Source: Acanthornis magna (Eukaryota > Chordata > Aves > Passeriformes > Acanthizidae). From it: DNA of 64,000 nt. How positions within the stretch are numbered: position 1 is the stretch's first letter; every line of letters starts with the position of its first letter. Positions 38,031-51,676 of the stretch are shown here, in pieces. The translations under genes were made by a program, and so were the position numbers. The stretch is taken from the NCBI GenBank assembly GCA_036785705.1, contig JAWUZG010000332.1:1240001-1304000 (forward strand), given 5' to 3'. The notes under the pieces were generated by a model. That model saw nothing but the letters and a program-made list of their open reading frames with translations, had not been told where the DNA came from and ran no database searches.

Positions 38031-41000
38031 ATTAATGGTCAACCTACCACTTTGTGGCTTTGTTGTTTCAGGCTTTCCTGCAATTTGAAATTCAAGCTAA
38101 AATCTTACTAATGTATTGTGTCTCTTTGTCAAATCCTTACAGAACTGAGCTAGATTGTCTGTTAGGAATGTCCTAATAACAAAAAAATTAGCAGTTTAGC
38201 ACCTTTGTACTAAACTCACATGGCAGTCTAAATACAATCAAATATTTTGCACGCGCTTGCTGTTACAATGGGATTCAGAGTGTAGCTATATTCCCACAAA
38301 GTCATATAAAACCTCCCTTGTTGCTCACACTTTTACTCACTAATAATATTAAGTGGAGGAATTGCTTGAATGTACTGTCATGAAGAGAGAACAACCACAA
38401 AAGCAGGCCCCAAGTTAAAGCTTCAAATGATCAACATTCCCAATACAAATGACAGCTCACTAAAATGTAATCCTGTTATTTCCAAGGGCAGGTTGTGTTT
38501 ATTTTTTTCCCCTCACCATTTTTGACTTCTACAGGATGAAAGAGTAATTCATGTCCTCCACAGACTAAACAGACTTATTACGAATAAGATATACTAAGGG
38601 AATACAGGTCTTCAACCTGGAATCTTTAAAAATATTGTGGCTTAGTAAGTATTTAACAGAACTGCAACATTTGAGCATTTTGAATCCATGTCATCCTTTT
38701 GGAATTAAGAGTGGTAGTGATGTAACAGGAGATGTTCAGGGAGTATAAAGGCACTGTATCTACTTGGAAGTAGAAAAGCAGATAAACTGCACCCTTGAGA
38801 GGCAATGAAACACATGCTAGGGCAGAATAAATGTTCTTTGGAAAGGGTACAGTGTATGCTTCCCCCTTTCTCATTCTGCCATTTGTCTTCCTACAATGCC
38901 TCTTTGTGACGGAGGAGAAAGGAAAAGAGTTTTCTTTTTTTTGAACTGGTTTCCCCTTTACAGCAGAGGTTTTATGGAAAAAATGGGGCACAGAAAGAGA
39001 TACAGTGACAACAGCCAAAGGCATTTTGTATTGCATTTAGCAATGTTATATATTTTTTAAAAAAAGAACTTGAAAGTCTTTGGAGTGAACAGTAAAAGCT
39101 TTTATTAAGACAGGTGATCATCTGTCATCAAAAAGGGTTTGTTTCTTTGCCTGACACCTTCCCCGGGGTCTTCTCTGACATGAGATCCCTTCATAAAAGT
39201 AAAAGAAGTTTGTCACAGCTCCGCAGGATCTTTGAGGAGACCCAAAGTCTGAGAGCTCAACTGAACTCTGTTCCTCTCGTGACTTCCTTTTTGATTCCCA
39301 AATGTCAAAGCTAATTTTCATGAGACATTAGGGACTTTCCTGGTATAATAGGACCTTCTGCAGTGGGATTCTCTCTGGAAGTTTCTCACGGTCACTGCTG
39401 GGGATTGCTAGCCTTGGCAGTGGATGTATTCAGCCATCCCCACCGCATCTCCCTCTCTCCAGGACACTCTGTCCCTGGCAGGCAAACACACGTGCCTTGT
39501 CTCTGATACATCAGTCAAGTGCCATCATCAGTAGCAGAAATGGTTGTTGGGAGTAGCTCTTACAGAAATAATTTCATTGTCATTTGGAACTCTTTGGACT
39601 CCTCATTTACTTATACCTAATCATGAAAATACTTTTATTGCAAACAGTTGATAATAGATTTGTGTGTCACAGTAAATTGTTCACTTTTATTCAAATTTTA
39701 CTATAGTACAGCTAAACTAAGTTCAAGTTTTATTTGAATTACTTAAGTGAAATCAGAGTACCCATCTATTTAGAACTGTTTAGAGAACTTGATAGCACCA
39801 GCAGCATTACCTGTGATTTTTAGGCTATGGTATGAATCTAGCAGACTAGACTTCAAAAATAATTCAAATGAACAAATATGATACCAAGGAACAGAAGTGC
39901 CTGAGGTACAGCAACAAAGTTTAAATAAAGAGGCATCCCTAACTTGAAGGCTAGTAACTTTAAAAAAAATCCCAACCCCGAACCAAAATGTAGTAATAGT
40001 CCCATGATGTGCCCTTGATTAGCCTATTTTAGTAGTTTTACAATTCTATGTATTTATTCACTGTGCCTTTGACCTTTATTGAAAAATATTGCATTTAATT
40101 TGGAAAAAGTGGATTTAACTTCTCTTTAATTATGACTGGTCAGTGTCTTAGCCATCGCAATGGAAAAAATCACTAGACAAAAGAGAAGTATATAAAATTA
40201 AAAGAAAAACATGATTACTGCTAGTTATACCTCTGGACACTTATAAATACACAGCTTAGCTGAATAAGATGAATTTTTTCCCCAAATGATGTAAAATACA
40301 AACAATACGCAATTTTCACTGGTGTTTGGTATGAAAGGGAACTCTCTATTTCACACCTCTCTGTCAAGTCTAAGCCTGACTTTCTGAAACAAACATACTT
40401 AATTTTATGTGTATATGTAAAGACAAATGAGATCACATCCATTTAGGCTGTCCCACCTCTTCACTCAGGTTGGAACAGGGGCCTGAAAGGGCTGAGTGGG
40501 CTGAGGTTTAAGAGCTGTTTTGTGAAACCCCTGGACTGCCAAAGAGACTTCAGGCATTTTTCAGAAGAGAATAGAATTGTCCTGCTCCACCACCTCGAGA
40601 AAAACCCCAGGCACCACTGAGAAAGTGATGCTTTGGTCACCCTTCCTCTGTGCGTCCTTTTCCTGTCCCATCTCACTCATCTGCTTTCCTGGCACCCTCT
40701 CTCTTCCAATGCCTTTTTTTTTCAGAAGTCAGAGTTACCTGATCAAAACTTTGTTTCCATGCCCTCTTTTAACCAGACAGGAGTGTTATAAGCCCTGCTA
40801 CAAACAGACCTGAGCTGGGATGGGTTTGCCTTTCTCAAGGAACTGACAAGACCTAGTGGTCTGCTTTTCTTTGCCCAAGAGTTTGTCAGGAAATGAGAGA
40901 CAGGTCTGAAAGGATGAGCTGCTGTCTTGTTGTTCCTTTTCTCATCCCTGTTGTATTGTTTTTCTGGGTTTGACATCAGTGAAAGACAGCTCTACCTCAT

Positions 41001-41501
41001 CTTCAGGTAATTTTTTTCCCCTGAAAAATGACAGCTATTATTATCTTCTACCTGAAAAGCAGAAATAGATTTTACAGAATTTCTCTCTATTAAAGGGGCA
41101 AGGGAAAAAGAGTTAGTGCCAAAAGTAAAATCAATTTGTTGTTGCTTTAGTTCTTTAAATACTGCTGCTGCCTTGTCATCTGTGTCCTCAAAAAAGGTTG
41201 AATACATTTTAAATTCAAACTCTTTGCCACAGAATTAATTCAGCTGAAGTCTATAAACTCAAAATCCAGCATTTTATTGCAATAGTTGTTATAATACAAT
41301 GGAAAGGATCAACTTAATGCTTCTAATGACTCTAGTCCACCAAAATCAGCACAGTGTGAGTCAATACAAGCCATCTGAAATGCTAAAAACATAAATATTG
41401 ACTTGTCCAACAGACGACTTTCCAGTTATTAATCAGAAATGCGGGTTTGCAGGATGACTTGCCAAATCACCATTAAATGGAATTAAAAGGCTGCTAGCAC
41501 C

Positions 41502-41524
41502 AAAAAAAAAAAAAAAAAAAAAAA
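41502..41524. repeat. Poly-A tract
   Basis: Twenty-three A residues. No processed pseudogene is recognisable immediately upstream. Confidence 0.95.
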
Positions 41525-42553
41525 GAGAATTGGGGCTTTATAGTTAGTCGAGAGCAGCTGGAAGGAAGCCAGGCATTACCATGAGCGGGCATGGATGAAC
41601 CAATGCACCTTTACCAGGGAATGCCACGTCCATGGTTTCCTTGCTGTGAATGACACCCACCCTGCCATCACATCATTCTGGAGAAGCCCTCCAAGGAATT
41701 TGGCTGTACATTTCACAGGTGTCACCCTCACTAAACCTTTCAGGAGTACACCAGTCATGCATTTTCAAACATTTTTACTTGTTCCTGGTGCTGTGTCTCC
41801 TACAGCACATCTGGTGGTCCTGAATAGTGTTATGTCTATAGCAGGACATTGAAAAAGAAATGGAATTTTCAAACAGGAGCCATTCAATGAAAAGACACAT
41901 TTTAAACCCCAGAGATTTATTTTAGGCATTGAATGAGGCAGTAAATATTTCATGGTAAGTGCATAATTACATTGAGAACTGTAGAGCTTTGAACACATGG
42001 GTGTGTTGAATAGATCACTGTAATTGCTTATGGAGAACAATATTAAATATATGATAAAACCAATCTCCTGGAGGAATCATAGCACAGAGCATATTTCCTC
42101 CTTTGCACTATAGGCTCATGTTGAAATTAGAGGAAGGCACAAGGTTGGTGCTAAATCAGGCTCCACACACAGCTTTTTCTGAGCAGAGATGGTGATTGTC
42201 TGCCAACACTTGAGTGCATTAAAATAATTTTTTCTTAATCTTCGTGATAAATCTAACTAGTCACTGGTAAACTTGGATCTCTTATAAGGGATTTCCATAA
42301 TTTTGTCATCTGAAGTGTATTTGTCTTAGAAAATAGAATAATACCTTCAGGTCAGAATAAGAATGCAGAAAGTGAAAGCTGTCAGCTCGAATAAAATGTA
42401 GATGGTAAATAAAAATACAAATGCAAACCAGAGATGTGTACATTTTTAAAAAACTTTTGTTATTTCAGTTGACATTTTGCTGAATGTCACTAAGAGTGAA
42501 TAAACAAGCTAATGAGGTTTTAGCTAAATCTCTGCAAGCAAGTTGTGAATTTG

Positions 42554-42570
42554 AAAAAAAAAAAAAAAAA
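42554..42570. repeat. Poly-A tract
   Basis: Seventeen A residues in unique sequence. Confidence 0.95.
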
Positions 42571-43175
42571 GCTCATCCCTTAATCCCTGACTTCCTATTT
42601 TGGGGCTGTTCAAGTGTCCCCTGGTTTGCAGTGATGCATTCATTCAACATGTGACTACCATCAAAGGCATGAAATTCTGATTAACCATTTTTTTGGCACC
42701 TCACCTCTTCCAGTTTGAACTTGGAATCTCCTCCATGCACAGACCGCTAATGAGGAAATCCTTGCTTATGAATTCAATGCAGAATGAGAGAATTTTTTTC
42801 CTTTGCATAATGTTTGCTTTGAAGTCAGACAGTCCAAGAAAGTGATTGATCTCACCCAAGTTCATAACTTTTTCAAAGTACTGCCGATATCATTAAATTT
42901 TAATTAACCCTTTGAGCTCCTTCTATGATGTAAAGATGAGGAAACATCAAAGGCTTGTGTGTTAGAGCAACAGTGAAATCTTTTGAGCTGGCTTAGCCTT
43001 ATTGAAGAAATCTAAGCTGCAAAATATTCCAGTTCCACAGTCAGCTCAGTTCTAGTTACTGCCCTGCCTGGTGTCAGAAGAGGCAGAGCAATTGTTACAT
43101 CCTCAGCTCGGGCTATTTATATACTGTCAAACTAAACCCTTCTTCCTGGAAATGTTCTTCCTCCTACTCAGAGTT

Positions 43176-43224
43176 GTCCATCTTAAAGATAGACTAAGGT
43201 AAAAGTCCATCTTAAAGATAGACT
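43176..43224. repeat. Duplicated 20-bp dyad element
   Basis: The same 20 bp occurs at 43176-43195 and 43205-43224, start-to-start distance 29 bp. Each copy is itself an imperfect dyad: GTC-N-ATCTT-A-AAGAT-N-GAC. The two arms pair except at one position. Spacing of 29 bp is close to three helical turns, so both copies would face the same side of the helix. Confidence 0.9.
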
Positions 43225-45640
43225 GCTTGCTTTAGCTATTGTTATCCTGGTTAGTTGTTTTAGGATTTAATAGGGATTAAATGATCTTCCATTAAAAAAA
43301 AAAAATCTAGGCTTCATATGTTAAAATTCATCCTATGCAATTCCTGTTCTTGACAGGGCAATTTCTGTTAAGGGGAAGCTTCACACACTCCTAACTCCGA
43401 AACTCCTCACTTATGTGTGTGGGGACCTGCAGAAGGCTTTGAGAGGGGCTGTGTTCTGAGGGCAAAGCCCAATTTTGCCTCTGTGCTGTGGAATTATTTA
43501 TTATCCTACTTGTGGAGTAGGTCTGAAAGTATTCTGAACCAACTGCACATCATGGTGAAGAAATCCTCAGAGCACAGAGCAGTAATAAGGAGGGTTTTGC
43601 TGCAGGGGTCAAAAGACGAGACCTGGATGGAGGAGCTCTCTGCTCTCTTATAGCAGAAATGCCTGGGATGCAGAGAGCAAGGTGAGGTAGGAGGGACGGA
43701 GAAAAGGAAATACTTCCCAAACTCTGCAAATGAGCCAAAAGGGAAGGTCAGGAAATTGATACCTGCTGCTGGATGTGGGAGCCTTTGATCTAATTTCCTG
43801 CTGACTCTGTTAAGGAAATCGGTGGTGAGAAGATAAAATCTGTTCTTCCTTTCTGGTACATTCATTAATAGTGATTATGATAAAATGAATGCTTGATATG
43901 CAAAGGAAATGCTGGTCAAAGCAAGACCCTCCTAAAAAAAAAAAAATAAAAAAGCACTATTTGTGATGATTCATGGAGAAATGGCTAAGTTTGACAGGGA
44001 GCTGGAGGATGTTAGGTCAGTCTGGGGAATTTCCAAAGAGGATCAGTTGCCACTGTAATGAGGGAGGTTGCTTGACAATATTATATATTGCGTTTACATT
44101 TCACCTTTAATGTTAATGTGAAATGCCACATTCACATTTAATATAGTTTATACCTGTGGGGGAAAGAAAGAGTGATAAATGCAGCATAGCTTTTCTTGTC
44201 TATCCCTGGCACATCCAGCACTCATTGAATTTAGAGTGCAAATTCCTTGTGGAAGGGTGTTTTTTGTGTTTTTAGCTACACCTGCCCCCATAAGTGAATC
44301 AGTGCCTCCTGGATGGATTACATGGGCCTTTCTCTTGCCCTCAGACAGCAAAAATGAAATTAAGGCGAGTGTTGCAGTGTTACTGTACTTCAAGAGCAGG
44401 AGACTTAATTTAGCTTGATCAAAATAGGAACAATTAAACCAAAATATCAGAAGCAGGGATCAAAGATTTCCAAAGCATTGTTTAGCTGGAGCAGAGCATT
44501 CCTGTACCACTTTTGAAGGTGACAAGAAGGTAGGTAAGGAAGGGATTACTAAAATTATTTTTCTACCTGTCATCTTTAAATCTGTTCTAGGATTGCAGAA
44601 AAGAACAGCATTGAATCTGTTTTGTGATGCATGAACCAAAGTGAAGTTGTGATATCTGGTAAATATGGAGTGAAAACAGACATGTGAAAGTGGAGGATTT
44701 GTAAGGAACAGTTTCCTTCGAAAGCCAGAATTTTCTGAGTCATCATATTGGCCTATATGCACACACGTTACCTGTTCCTGACAGAAAAAGAGAGCCAGCA
44801 GATGGATTGGAGAGCTGCAGATAAAGCTACAGTGTATTAAAGAGAATATTGGGCTGTTCAGTACTGTGCATGCTGCTCACCCAGTTTCCTAAGCACTGCC
44901 CTTAGAAGAGGTGCCCTAATGTCAGTAGCTCACAACCAATGAGCTTAAGTAACATTTTTCAGTAAAAGCATTATTGGGATGGATGACATTACAGATAAGA
45001 GACCCAGAATATCAGAAATTGTTTCTTTTTCTTCTTTGCATTGCTTTTATTTCATGAGTTTAGCATTCTTGTTTTGACGAGATGAGATGCTTGGTGTTGC
45101 TTTGGCTTGGTTTGGTTTTTTTCTTGGTTTTGGGGGACTGGTGAGGGAGGTCGAGAGTGTTTTTGCTGTTTGTTTAAGTTTTAAGTTTAACCAGCAAACA
45201 TTCCAGCTGCTCAATGCTGGCCTTCCTCTGGGTATGAATGCAGGTGTGGCTAGGTGAGCTAAAACAGTAACAAAATCTGTTAATCTGCCACATATATAGT
45301 CACGTAAAGTACCTTAGTTTTTTATTCTTGGCTTGTAATTGTGTTTTACATTTTTTCTGACTTTAGGAAACTTCTTGATCCTTAAGAAACTAGCGTGTGA
45401 CTTTGTGAGATGCTTATGGATTTAGAAGGCTGCAGGCTTCCAGACAACATGCAAATATTATGAGGATGGGGTCTATGTGCAAATAGGAGTTATTTTAGTT
45501 CATTCTGATGGAGTACTTCAGCAGAAGAGACTGAATTCAGGCAGACTCTATTTAGAAAACAATTTTGCCCTTGAGAAGGTGTCGAGACTTCAAAAAAAGA
45601 CAGGAAGTAAGCAGACCTCATTACAGTGATATGAATTACA
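43225..45640. other. Unique non-coding DNA
   Basis: Unique sequence with an A run at about 43935-43952. Frames of up to 119 codons (43506-43865, minus) lack known motifs. A G/T-rich patch lies at about 45095-45140. Confidence 0.6.
44090..44142. repeat. Nested inverted repeats
   Basis: CATTTCAC pairs with GTGAAATG about 20 bp downstream, and the overlapping AATGTGAA pairs with TTCACATT. The central block can thus pair with either side, giving two alternative hairpins. Confidence 0.6.
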
Positions 45641-45649
45641 CTTATATCA

Positions 45650-45900
45650 GATTGGCTGGAAAACAAATGTCTGCGTTTGCATTTTGCTGCTCTCGTGCAT
45701 TTCAATGATCACGCGCTGCATTAACATTGCAACTGAGCTGCTGCGAAGCAATTTGTGTACAGGCCAAATAATCAGGAATCCTCAATCTAGCTAATGGCAG
45801 CATTAGTCACACAATTCCAAACTTCGTGTGTGAAGCAGCGTTACTGGATATAGAGGAATATTTATGCAATTAAAGTGTTCAGATGTCAGTCACTGGAGGA
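45650..45900. promoter_or_regulatory. Candidate conserved regulatory element
   Basis: The stretch has unusually many CpGs for its AT-rich surroundings (CACGCGCTGC, TGCGAAGC, TTCGTG, AGCGTT). It also has homeodomain-type sites (CTAGCTAATGG, GCATTAG) and TTTATGCAATTAAAG, a POU-like site. Retained CpGs in methylated vertebrate DNA suggest either low methylation or selection. It is among the best enhancer candidates in the window. Confidence 0.28.
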
Positions 45901-48900
45901 CTAACCATTGAAGCTGTGCAGTTCAGTTTTCTTTGACATTCAGTACTATTCTTCCTGAAGAGATCTGTGTTTGATTTAAAGTGATTAAGAGCCTTGATAA
46001 TAGCTTAAATACAAGTGGTGACTTGGCTGCACATGACTGAAAGGGTTGTAAATATGCCTTGTCCCCTAAATTCAGGAAATTTTGGGGGGAAATTATTCAT
46101 TTTATACAAAAAAAGGTGAAATTTGAAGTGTTATGACACTTTTAGTAGTGGTCTCCATCCATTTGTACTTGGAGTGTGATATGGTCAGAAGTCAAAGTGG
46201 TTTTATCGGACTCCAACGGAGAATTAGCTACCACTTCAAAGTTTATTTCCTATTAATTTTTCAGAAATTTGAACAAATTATCAGAATTCAAGCAGTCCTT
46301 TGTCCACTCAAAGCTGCAGCTGCACAAGGCTCTTTCTCTAGGATCCGTTAATACATAATAAACAAACCAGCAAAACACAACAACCTTTTTTAGCCTTGCC
46401 TGTCCATTGCTCCCAGAGGGCCCTGCCTCAGGCCATCTTGGCACGTAGTCCCAAACAGTCATTTTCATGTTACCTGTTTCATCAGACTAATTTTGTTCTG
46501 AACCTGTCTTCAAGGCCACATTGCCTACAGAAATCTTCCCTGTGGTTTTGTCTAACACTCTTTGTTTTTGTGTTGTATCTGTTGTTGGTTGCTCCCCTGT
46601 TTCACCGAGAGGTGGTTGCGTTTCATGATCCTTTGATGTAGCAGAGCAGCAGCCAGAGTTTGCAAAGCTATCCTGAATCTGTTTGAAACACCATGTTAAT
46701 AGCATTTACAGTTCATGTCTAACTGAAAGACATAACAGAAACCTAAGATAATTTTAAAGACAATTACTTTAAATGAATTACTGATTATGTCTAACTGACA
46801 TTCGTTTCCTGACAATGTCAGAAGGCTCTAAAGCTAAAGAAAGAAAAAAGAAATCCAAACTTACAGCATGACATGTTCTTTATTTGTTTCTGTAACAGAG
46901 AAATAGCAAAATCAAAATATGTGTAAATGAAGAATGATAAGACTTCAATATAAATATTTCACAAGTTACATAAATAGTTGCTAGATGGGCAATCTGCTCA
47001 TATTTTATGCCTTGTAATAAATTTCTTATAGACAGTTTCTAACCAATAGAAGGGAAATGACAATAGGAAAAATTGCAGAGGGCTAATTCATCTGCTGTTT
47101 TAAGTGCATTGCTGTTTCTGGAGTTGTATGAAATGTATCCCTTAGTTAAAGGAATAATACTAAAGATCAGTTATTCAGTATTAGAAAAACATGATTACTA
47201 TGCAGCTCTGTCAGCCTTGTGGGGACAAAAATACTGCTGCTTGTTACAAATGTGATATAGATTAAATGTGAATAAAAAGGCTTTAACAATATCACTGTAC
47301 TTTTACCATAGACATGCTGTGTCATAAAACACAGCTGACATTGAAGCACACAGATAAATATTCTCCTTGGGCTACTTATTTTCTCTTAAAACCTTGTGTT
47401 AAAGCAATCTTTGTTTAACTTACAGCTGCTCTCAAGTGTGAGTAAATATGATTAGTGTATAATATAAAACTCAGAAACATTCCCTGGATAGTCTGTCCAT
47501 TATCCATGTGGCACTGAGGAGTCTGAGCTACCATTATCTGTGCTTCTCTTGCTCCCAGTGCAGGGCTTGCAAGGACTGCAGGATCAGAGTGAGCCCAGCA
47601 GTGCTGACAAGGGTAATGAACACTTAGAGCAGAGCCTCTGAAGGTAACCCTCACCGGCTGCTTACTGAGCACAGAATTGCTGGTGAACGGTGCTTGGGAG
47701 CTGCTTTTTTTTCTCTGGACAAAATGAATCTTCAGGATTAATTTGTGTTTGTATGTAGTTATGAAGCGGTATGACTGCTTGGTTTATTCAAACATACATT
47801 TCTTCATTTCTAATCTGTTTAAAATTGATTGTTTTTATCAAAACCCACGATAAGGGATATTGAGCTTGAGATACCTATTGCTGTGTGGAACACAACATTT
47901 GGGTATTTAATTGCCAAGGCACCTAGCCACCCACTTGGGGGTGTAGTTCATATGGGCGGGGGAGAAGAAATCAACTTTACATTTCCTACCCTAAGCTGAT
48001 ACTACGTAAGGGAGAGAAATTAATTCCATGTGAACTTTGGTAGTATTTTAATGTCCTTTTAAAGGCTGACTGAGGACAACACATTGTGGTAGAAGTGTCA
48101 GTGTTGTTTTATATATTTTTTAAGATCTTTGCAAACAAAAGAATAATGGGGTTTTTTGGCGAGAGATGAATGGAAGTCTGAAGAGTTTGCTGCTTGGAAC
48201 TGGTCAAGGGAAAAAAGGCAGTTAGATAAAATGCAAGCATTTCTAAAAAGGCAACTTCTCTTCTGACATTACTGGCTTCAGATGCTGTCCCCTCTGAGAG
48301 GGGCTTAGTTTGATGTAGCCACTTTTCTAAAAGCTGAATTGGGATTTAGACTTTGAGTAAATCTTCAAAAATGGAATATTAATGAAAAAATAAACAATTC
48401 TGAAGGTGTGCTACAAATATTTCTTTTATTTTTTATGTGCTCTTATTTTATTTTTCATATGAGAAACACCTACAATTTTTTTCAAGTGTCATTTCAAGAA
48501 TTCAAAATCAGTTGACTGTGTGATATCAGAGGTTGGGTTTCCAATAGCTGGGTGTGTTCCTTAGACTGTTGTCAGAATCTCAGCCTTGGACCTTTTTCAG
48601 CTCATTAGAGGTATGTATTTATGTACTGTAGGTTGCCTGCTTAGCGCTGGGGTTTGCATCTTCTCAAGCTGTGCTGCACAGAACTTGGGGGGAGTAAAAC
48701 AAAAGCTGTGGTGGTGCCCATGGCTGCTCTTGTTCTTGGCCGTGCCACTTTCAGGGGCATTGCTGAGTCCTCATGTGATGGGCAGCATGTCTGCATTATA
48801 ATGATAAATATCAACAGACACACATGGATATATTGATTTCTTCACAGCTGCAATTGTTGTAGTTATGAATAAAATTCCTTAAAATTCCTTAAAAGCTTTT

Positions 48901-49852
48901 CCAAAACCCAACTGTTCTAATTCCACTTCTTTAATATTTGGAGTAGGTTATTTAATGCACTGAGGTAATTGTTTAAAGGACATTTTCACCATAGGGGAAC
49001 TCGGCCTCCACTGACACTGTTGCCCCATGGCTCAGCTGCATTTGTTCTGTTCAGTTTTAGGGACAAACACAGCTTACTCTGCTGGAAAACATTATCCTGG
49101 TCTATGTGGGAAAAGCAGAGTATATGCAAAGCTTTCTCCAGCTTTTCATAATTACAGAAGCTGCTTATCCAAAGGGCAAACTGTCCACAGAAGATGCAGA
49201 TCAAATGCTCTCTCTTCCAATTGACATTTAACTTTATATTTTAGCAACTATGCTCTTTCCATATGATGCATTTTTATGTGACATGTACACAAGAAAATAT
49301 CATTTCTGCACCAAAATAAAAAGACGTTTTTGTGAGCCACCTACATTCTGCTGGCTGAGAAACACTTTAAGGGAGAAAGGACTGAAGCAAATCTAAAGAC
49401 AAAATCAAAAGTTCAGAATCATGTGCATTCATAGCTACATTTTTTTCCAATTTTTCCCCCCAAAATAAAATTGTTTGCATGCATATCTGTTAGGCTTTGT
49501 ATATTTGTCAGTTTAAGAGACAACAAATAGGAAACATTAGAAAAACATCAATTATTCATTTAAAAATGTGATATCCAATTACTGAAATACAGTAATAACT
49601 AGTGACCAGTTATAACAAGTTTCTGGTAAACTTCAAGTGAACAGCATTTCCTCCAGCTGTGCCTGTAACATATAAAAAAGTCTTAAGAAAAGTTTCAGGA
49701 TTTATGGGGGTTTTTTTCGATAGTTCAGTTCATTAGCTTCCATACAAAGCAACATGGTTTATATCTTGCTGTCAGATTCACCTCTAGCTATCAGCATGTC
49801 AGGTTTATAGGGTTTCTAATTTTTGGCTTATATTTTTCCTGATGAGACTGTA
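45901..49852. other. Unique non-coding DNA
   Basis: AT-rich unique sequence with a 10-bp tandem duplication of AAAATTCCTT at 48871-48890. No gene or repeat family is recognised. Confidence 0.6.
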
Positions 49853-49911
49853 ATCATAGAATAAAAGAATAGTTTGGGTTGCAAGGCACCTTGAGGATCA
49901 CCTGATCATGT
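49853..49911 (-). mobile_element. Short CR1 3'-end relic
   Basis: ATCATAGAATAAAAGAATAG followed by TTTGGGTTGCAAGGCACCTT matches the reverse complement of the CR1 tail and its adjoining 3' UTR. Similarity fades after about 60 bp, so this is a very short, 5'-truncated copy. It lies in the same orientation as the copy at 21.6 kb. Confidence 0.8.
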
Positions 49912-51658
49912 GATATGCAAACCAGCTCATTGAGTTGGTTGTTAGTGCCTGCAGGGTTTTGTATTTGGTGAGAATACAGAACAAACCTAATACTTATTTC
50001 TATTCAGGATGAATTCCTTAAAACTAACAAGCATCTTCTTCCTCTCTACTGCAGGACATCCCAACAGTCTTTTTATTTTATCTCCTTTATTCCTGGCCAG
50101 GCTAGAAGAACTTGTTACAATTAATAGAATAAACTGAAAAAGACGTTTTTCTAATGGGTGTGATCGGGCTCTAAAAAGGAGAGATAAAAAATTTTTACAA
50201 TTTATGGTAAATCTGTATCTAAGTAACTGCAAGTTTTGTTGAAAACCCCAGAGCAGGACTTCTTTAGTGACAATGAGTTATTGTAATTGGTGTCAGCCTG
50301 GGAGCTGGTGAATCCATGAAAAATGAGGATGACTTGAAGATTAGAAGTAAGGAAATGGAAAAGGATCAAACAATGAGAAATGATAAAACTGAGCACAGGC
50401 ATCGCCCTTTTGTGAGTAGCTTCCCTTCTACTTCACTGAGAACTTTGTCTTTTTAAAATGTATCAGAAGAACATAGTGAAAAACTTTTCCTTTTGCACCC
50501 CAAATTGTTTGATTTTGATTTCAACATTTATTCCCAGGAGACTCCAAGACATTATTAGGTTGCTGGTAAGGCAAACTTAGCAGTACCACCTCAGAGAGTC
50601 TTTGTGTGCTGTTGTTCCTCTTGAGCTAGAAACTTTCTAGCAATGGATGATCTTTTTTGGTGCAGTTTTTTAAGAGCAGACAGGAATTTACTGGGGGGAT
50701 GAAAGAAGTAGTCCTGTCTCATTCCTCCCATTAGCATTGCAGAATATGGACCACGCTTGGAGTCACACAAAGTCATTTCTCATACCTGAATCACCATCAC
50801 AGCAAGGTTCTGGTTTATCACTAGAAATCCTAGATGCTCTGGTAATACAAATAATAACTACACAAAAAGTGTATCTTTTATTAAATGTCATTCTAAATAG
50901 ACACTTCAATTAAGTAAGGAATAAGGAAAGACATCTTTCATCTTCTTCCTTATATTGCTGGTAAAATGCAACAGTTTAAAGAGTAGAACTGAATATGTCA
51001 ATCTTTCATATCATCCTCCTGCTCAAGTGATTCTAGAAATGACTATTTAAATTAAGGAAAGAGGTTTTACCTGTCACCCACCCCTGGACCTTCTTGCTGT
51101 TCCTATAGATTTTTTCTTTTGCTTTTTCTCCGTACACTTGATTGAAAAACCAACTGTGTTTCTGCCTTTTTATATTCCAGGATTCTTTGACTCTTTACAA
51201 ATGCCAGCCGTCACACAGCTGTGAAAGAATCTTTTGATATTCACATTTTTTTGTAATATAGAATTCAAATTTATTTTCACTCTATCTTTCATGCTTCTCA
51301 AGCTTTAAATCCTGTAGAGAAAAAATATAGATGTGAACACGGAAGGAAAAAGAAATCACTGGTTTGAACTTAAGACAGTAGCCAACTCAAGCAGTGAGAA
51401 CTGTTTCATTTCAGCAGAGGTGTGTGTGCATCTGTGATGAGAGAGATGGATGAAAGGAGATGAAAGTGGAGGGAGAAGATCTATGTATGTACATGTGTCA
51501 GAATGTGTACACATTTTTATCTGTATTCTTCAGGATGTGCATAAACTCATAGCCCATGTGAAACAGTCCTGTGCATGATACAAATAACACAGATGGGACA
51601 TATTAGGCAAAACTAATCATTTGACTTTGGTCCTCTATATCTACAAGGCATCTGTACT

Positions 51659-51676
51659 AAAAAAAAAAAAAAAAAG
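51659..51676. repeat. Poly-A tract
   Basis: Eighteen A residues in unique sequence. Confidence 0.95.

Larger units (their letters stand above)
35461..43170. other. Unique non-coding DNA
   Basis: Unique AT-rich DNA with homopolymer runs listed separately. Pyrimidine-rich stretches ending in CAG occur at about 37751-37770 and 40711-40724 (plus strand). Neither is followed by an open exon with a credible donor. A 127-codon minus-strand frame at 38653-39036 has no recognisable domain. Confidence 0.6.

Noticed and set aside
38653..39036. 127-codon minus-strand frame
   Set aside because: No domain or splice structure and composition typical of random AT-rich DNA.
41502..41524. Poly-A run as the tail of a processed pseudogene
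   Set aside because: No recognisable gene-like sequence or flanking duplication; CR1 machinery does not use poly-A tails, so such retrocopies are rare in birds.
51100..51240. Strong acceptor-like tract ending in TATATTCCAG
   Set aside because: Only 18 open codons follow and no donor is present.
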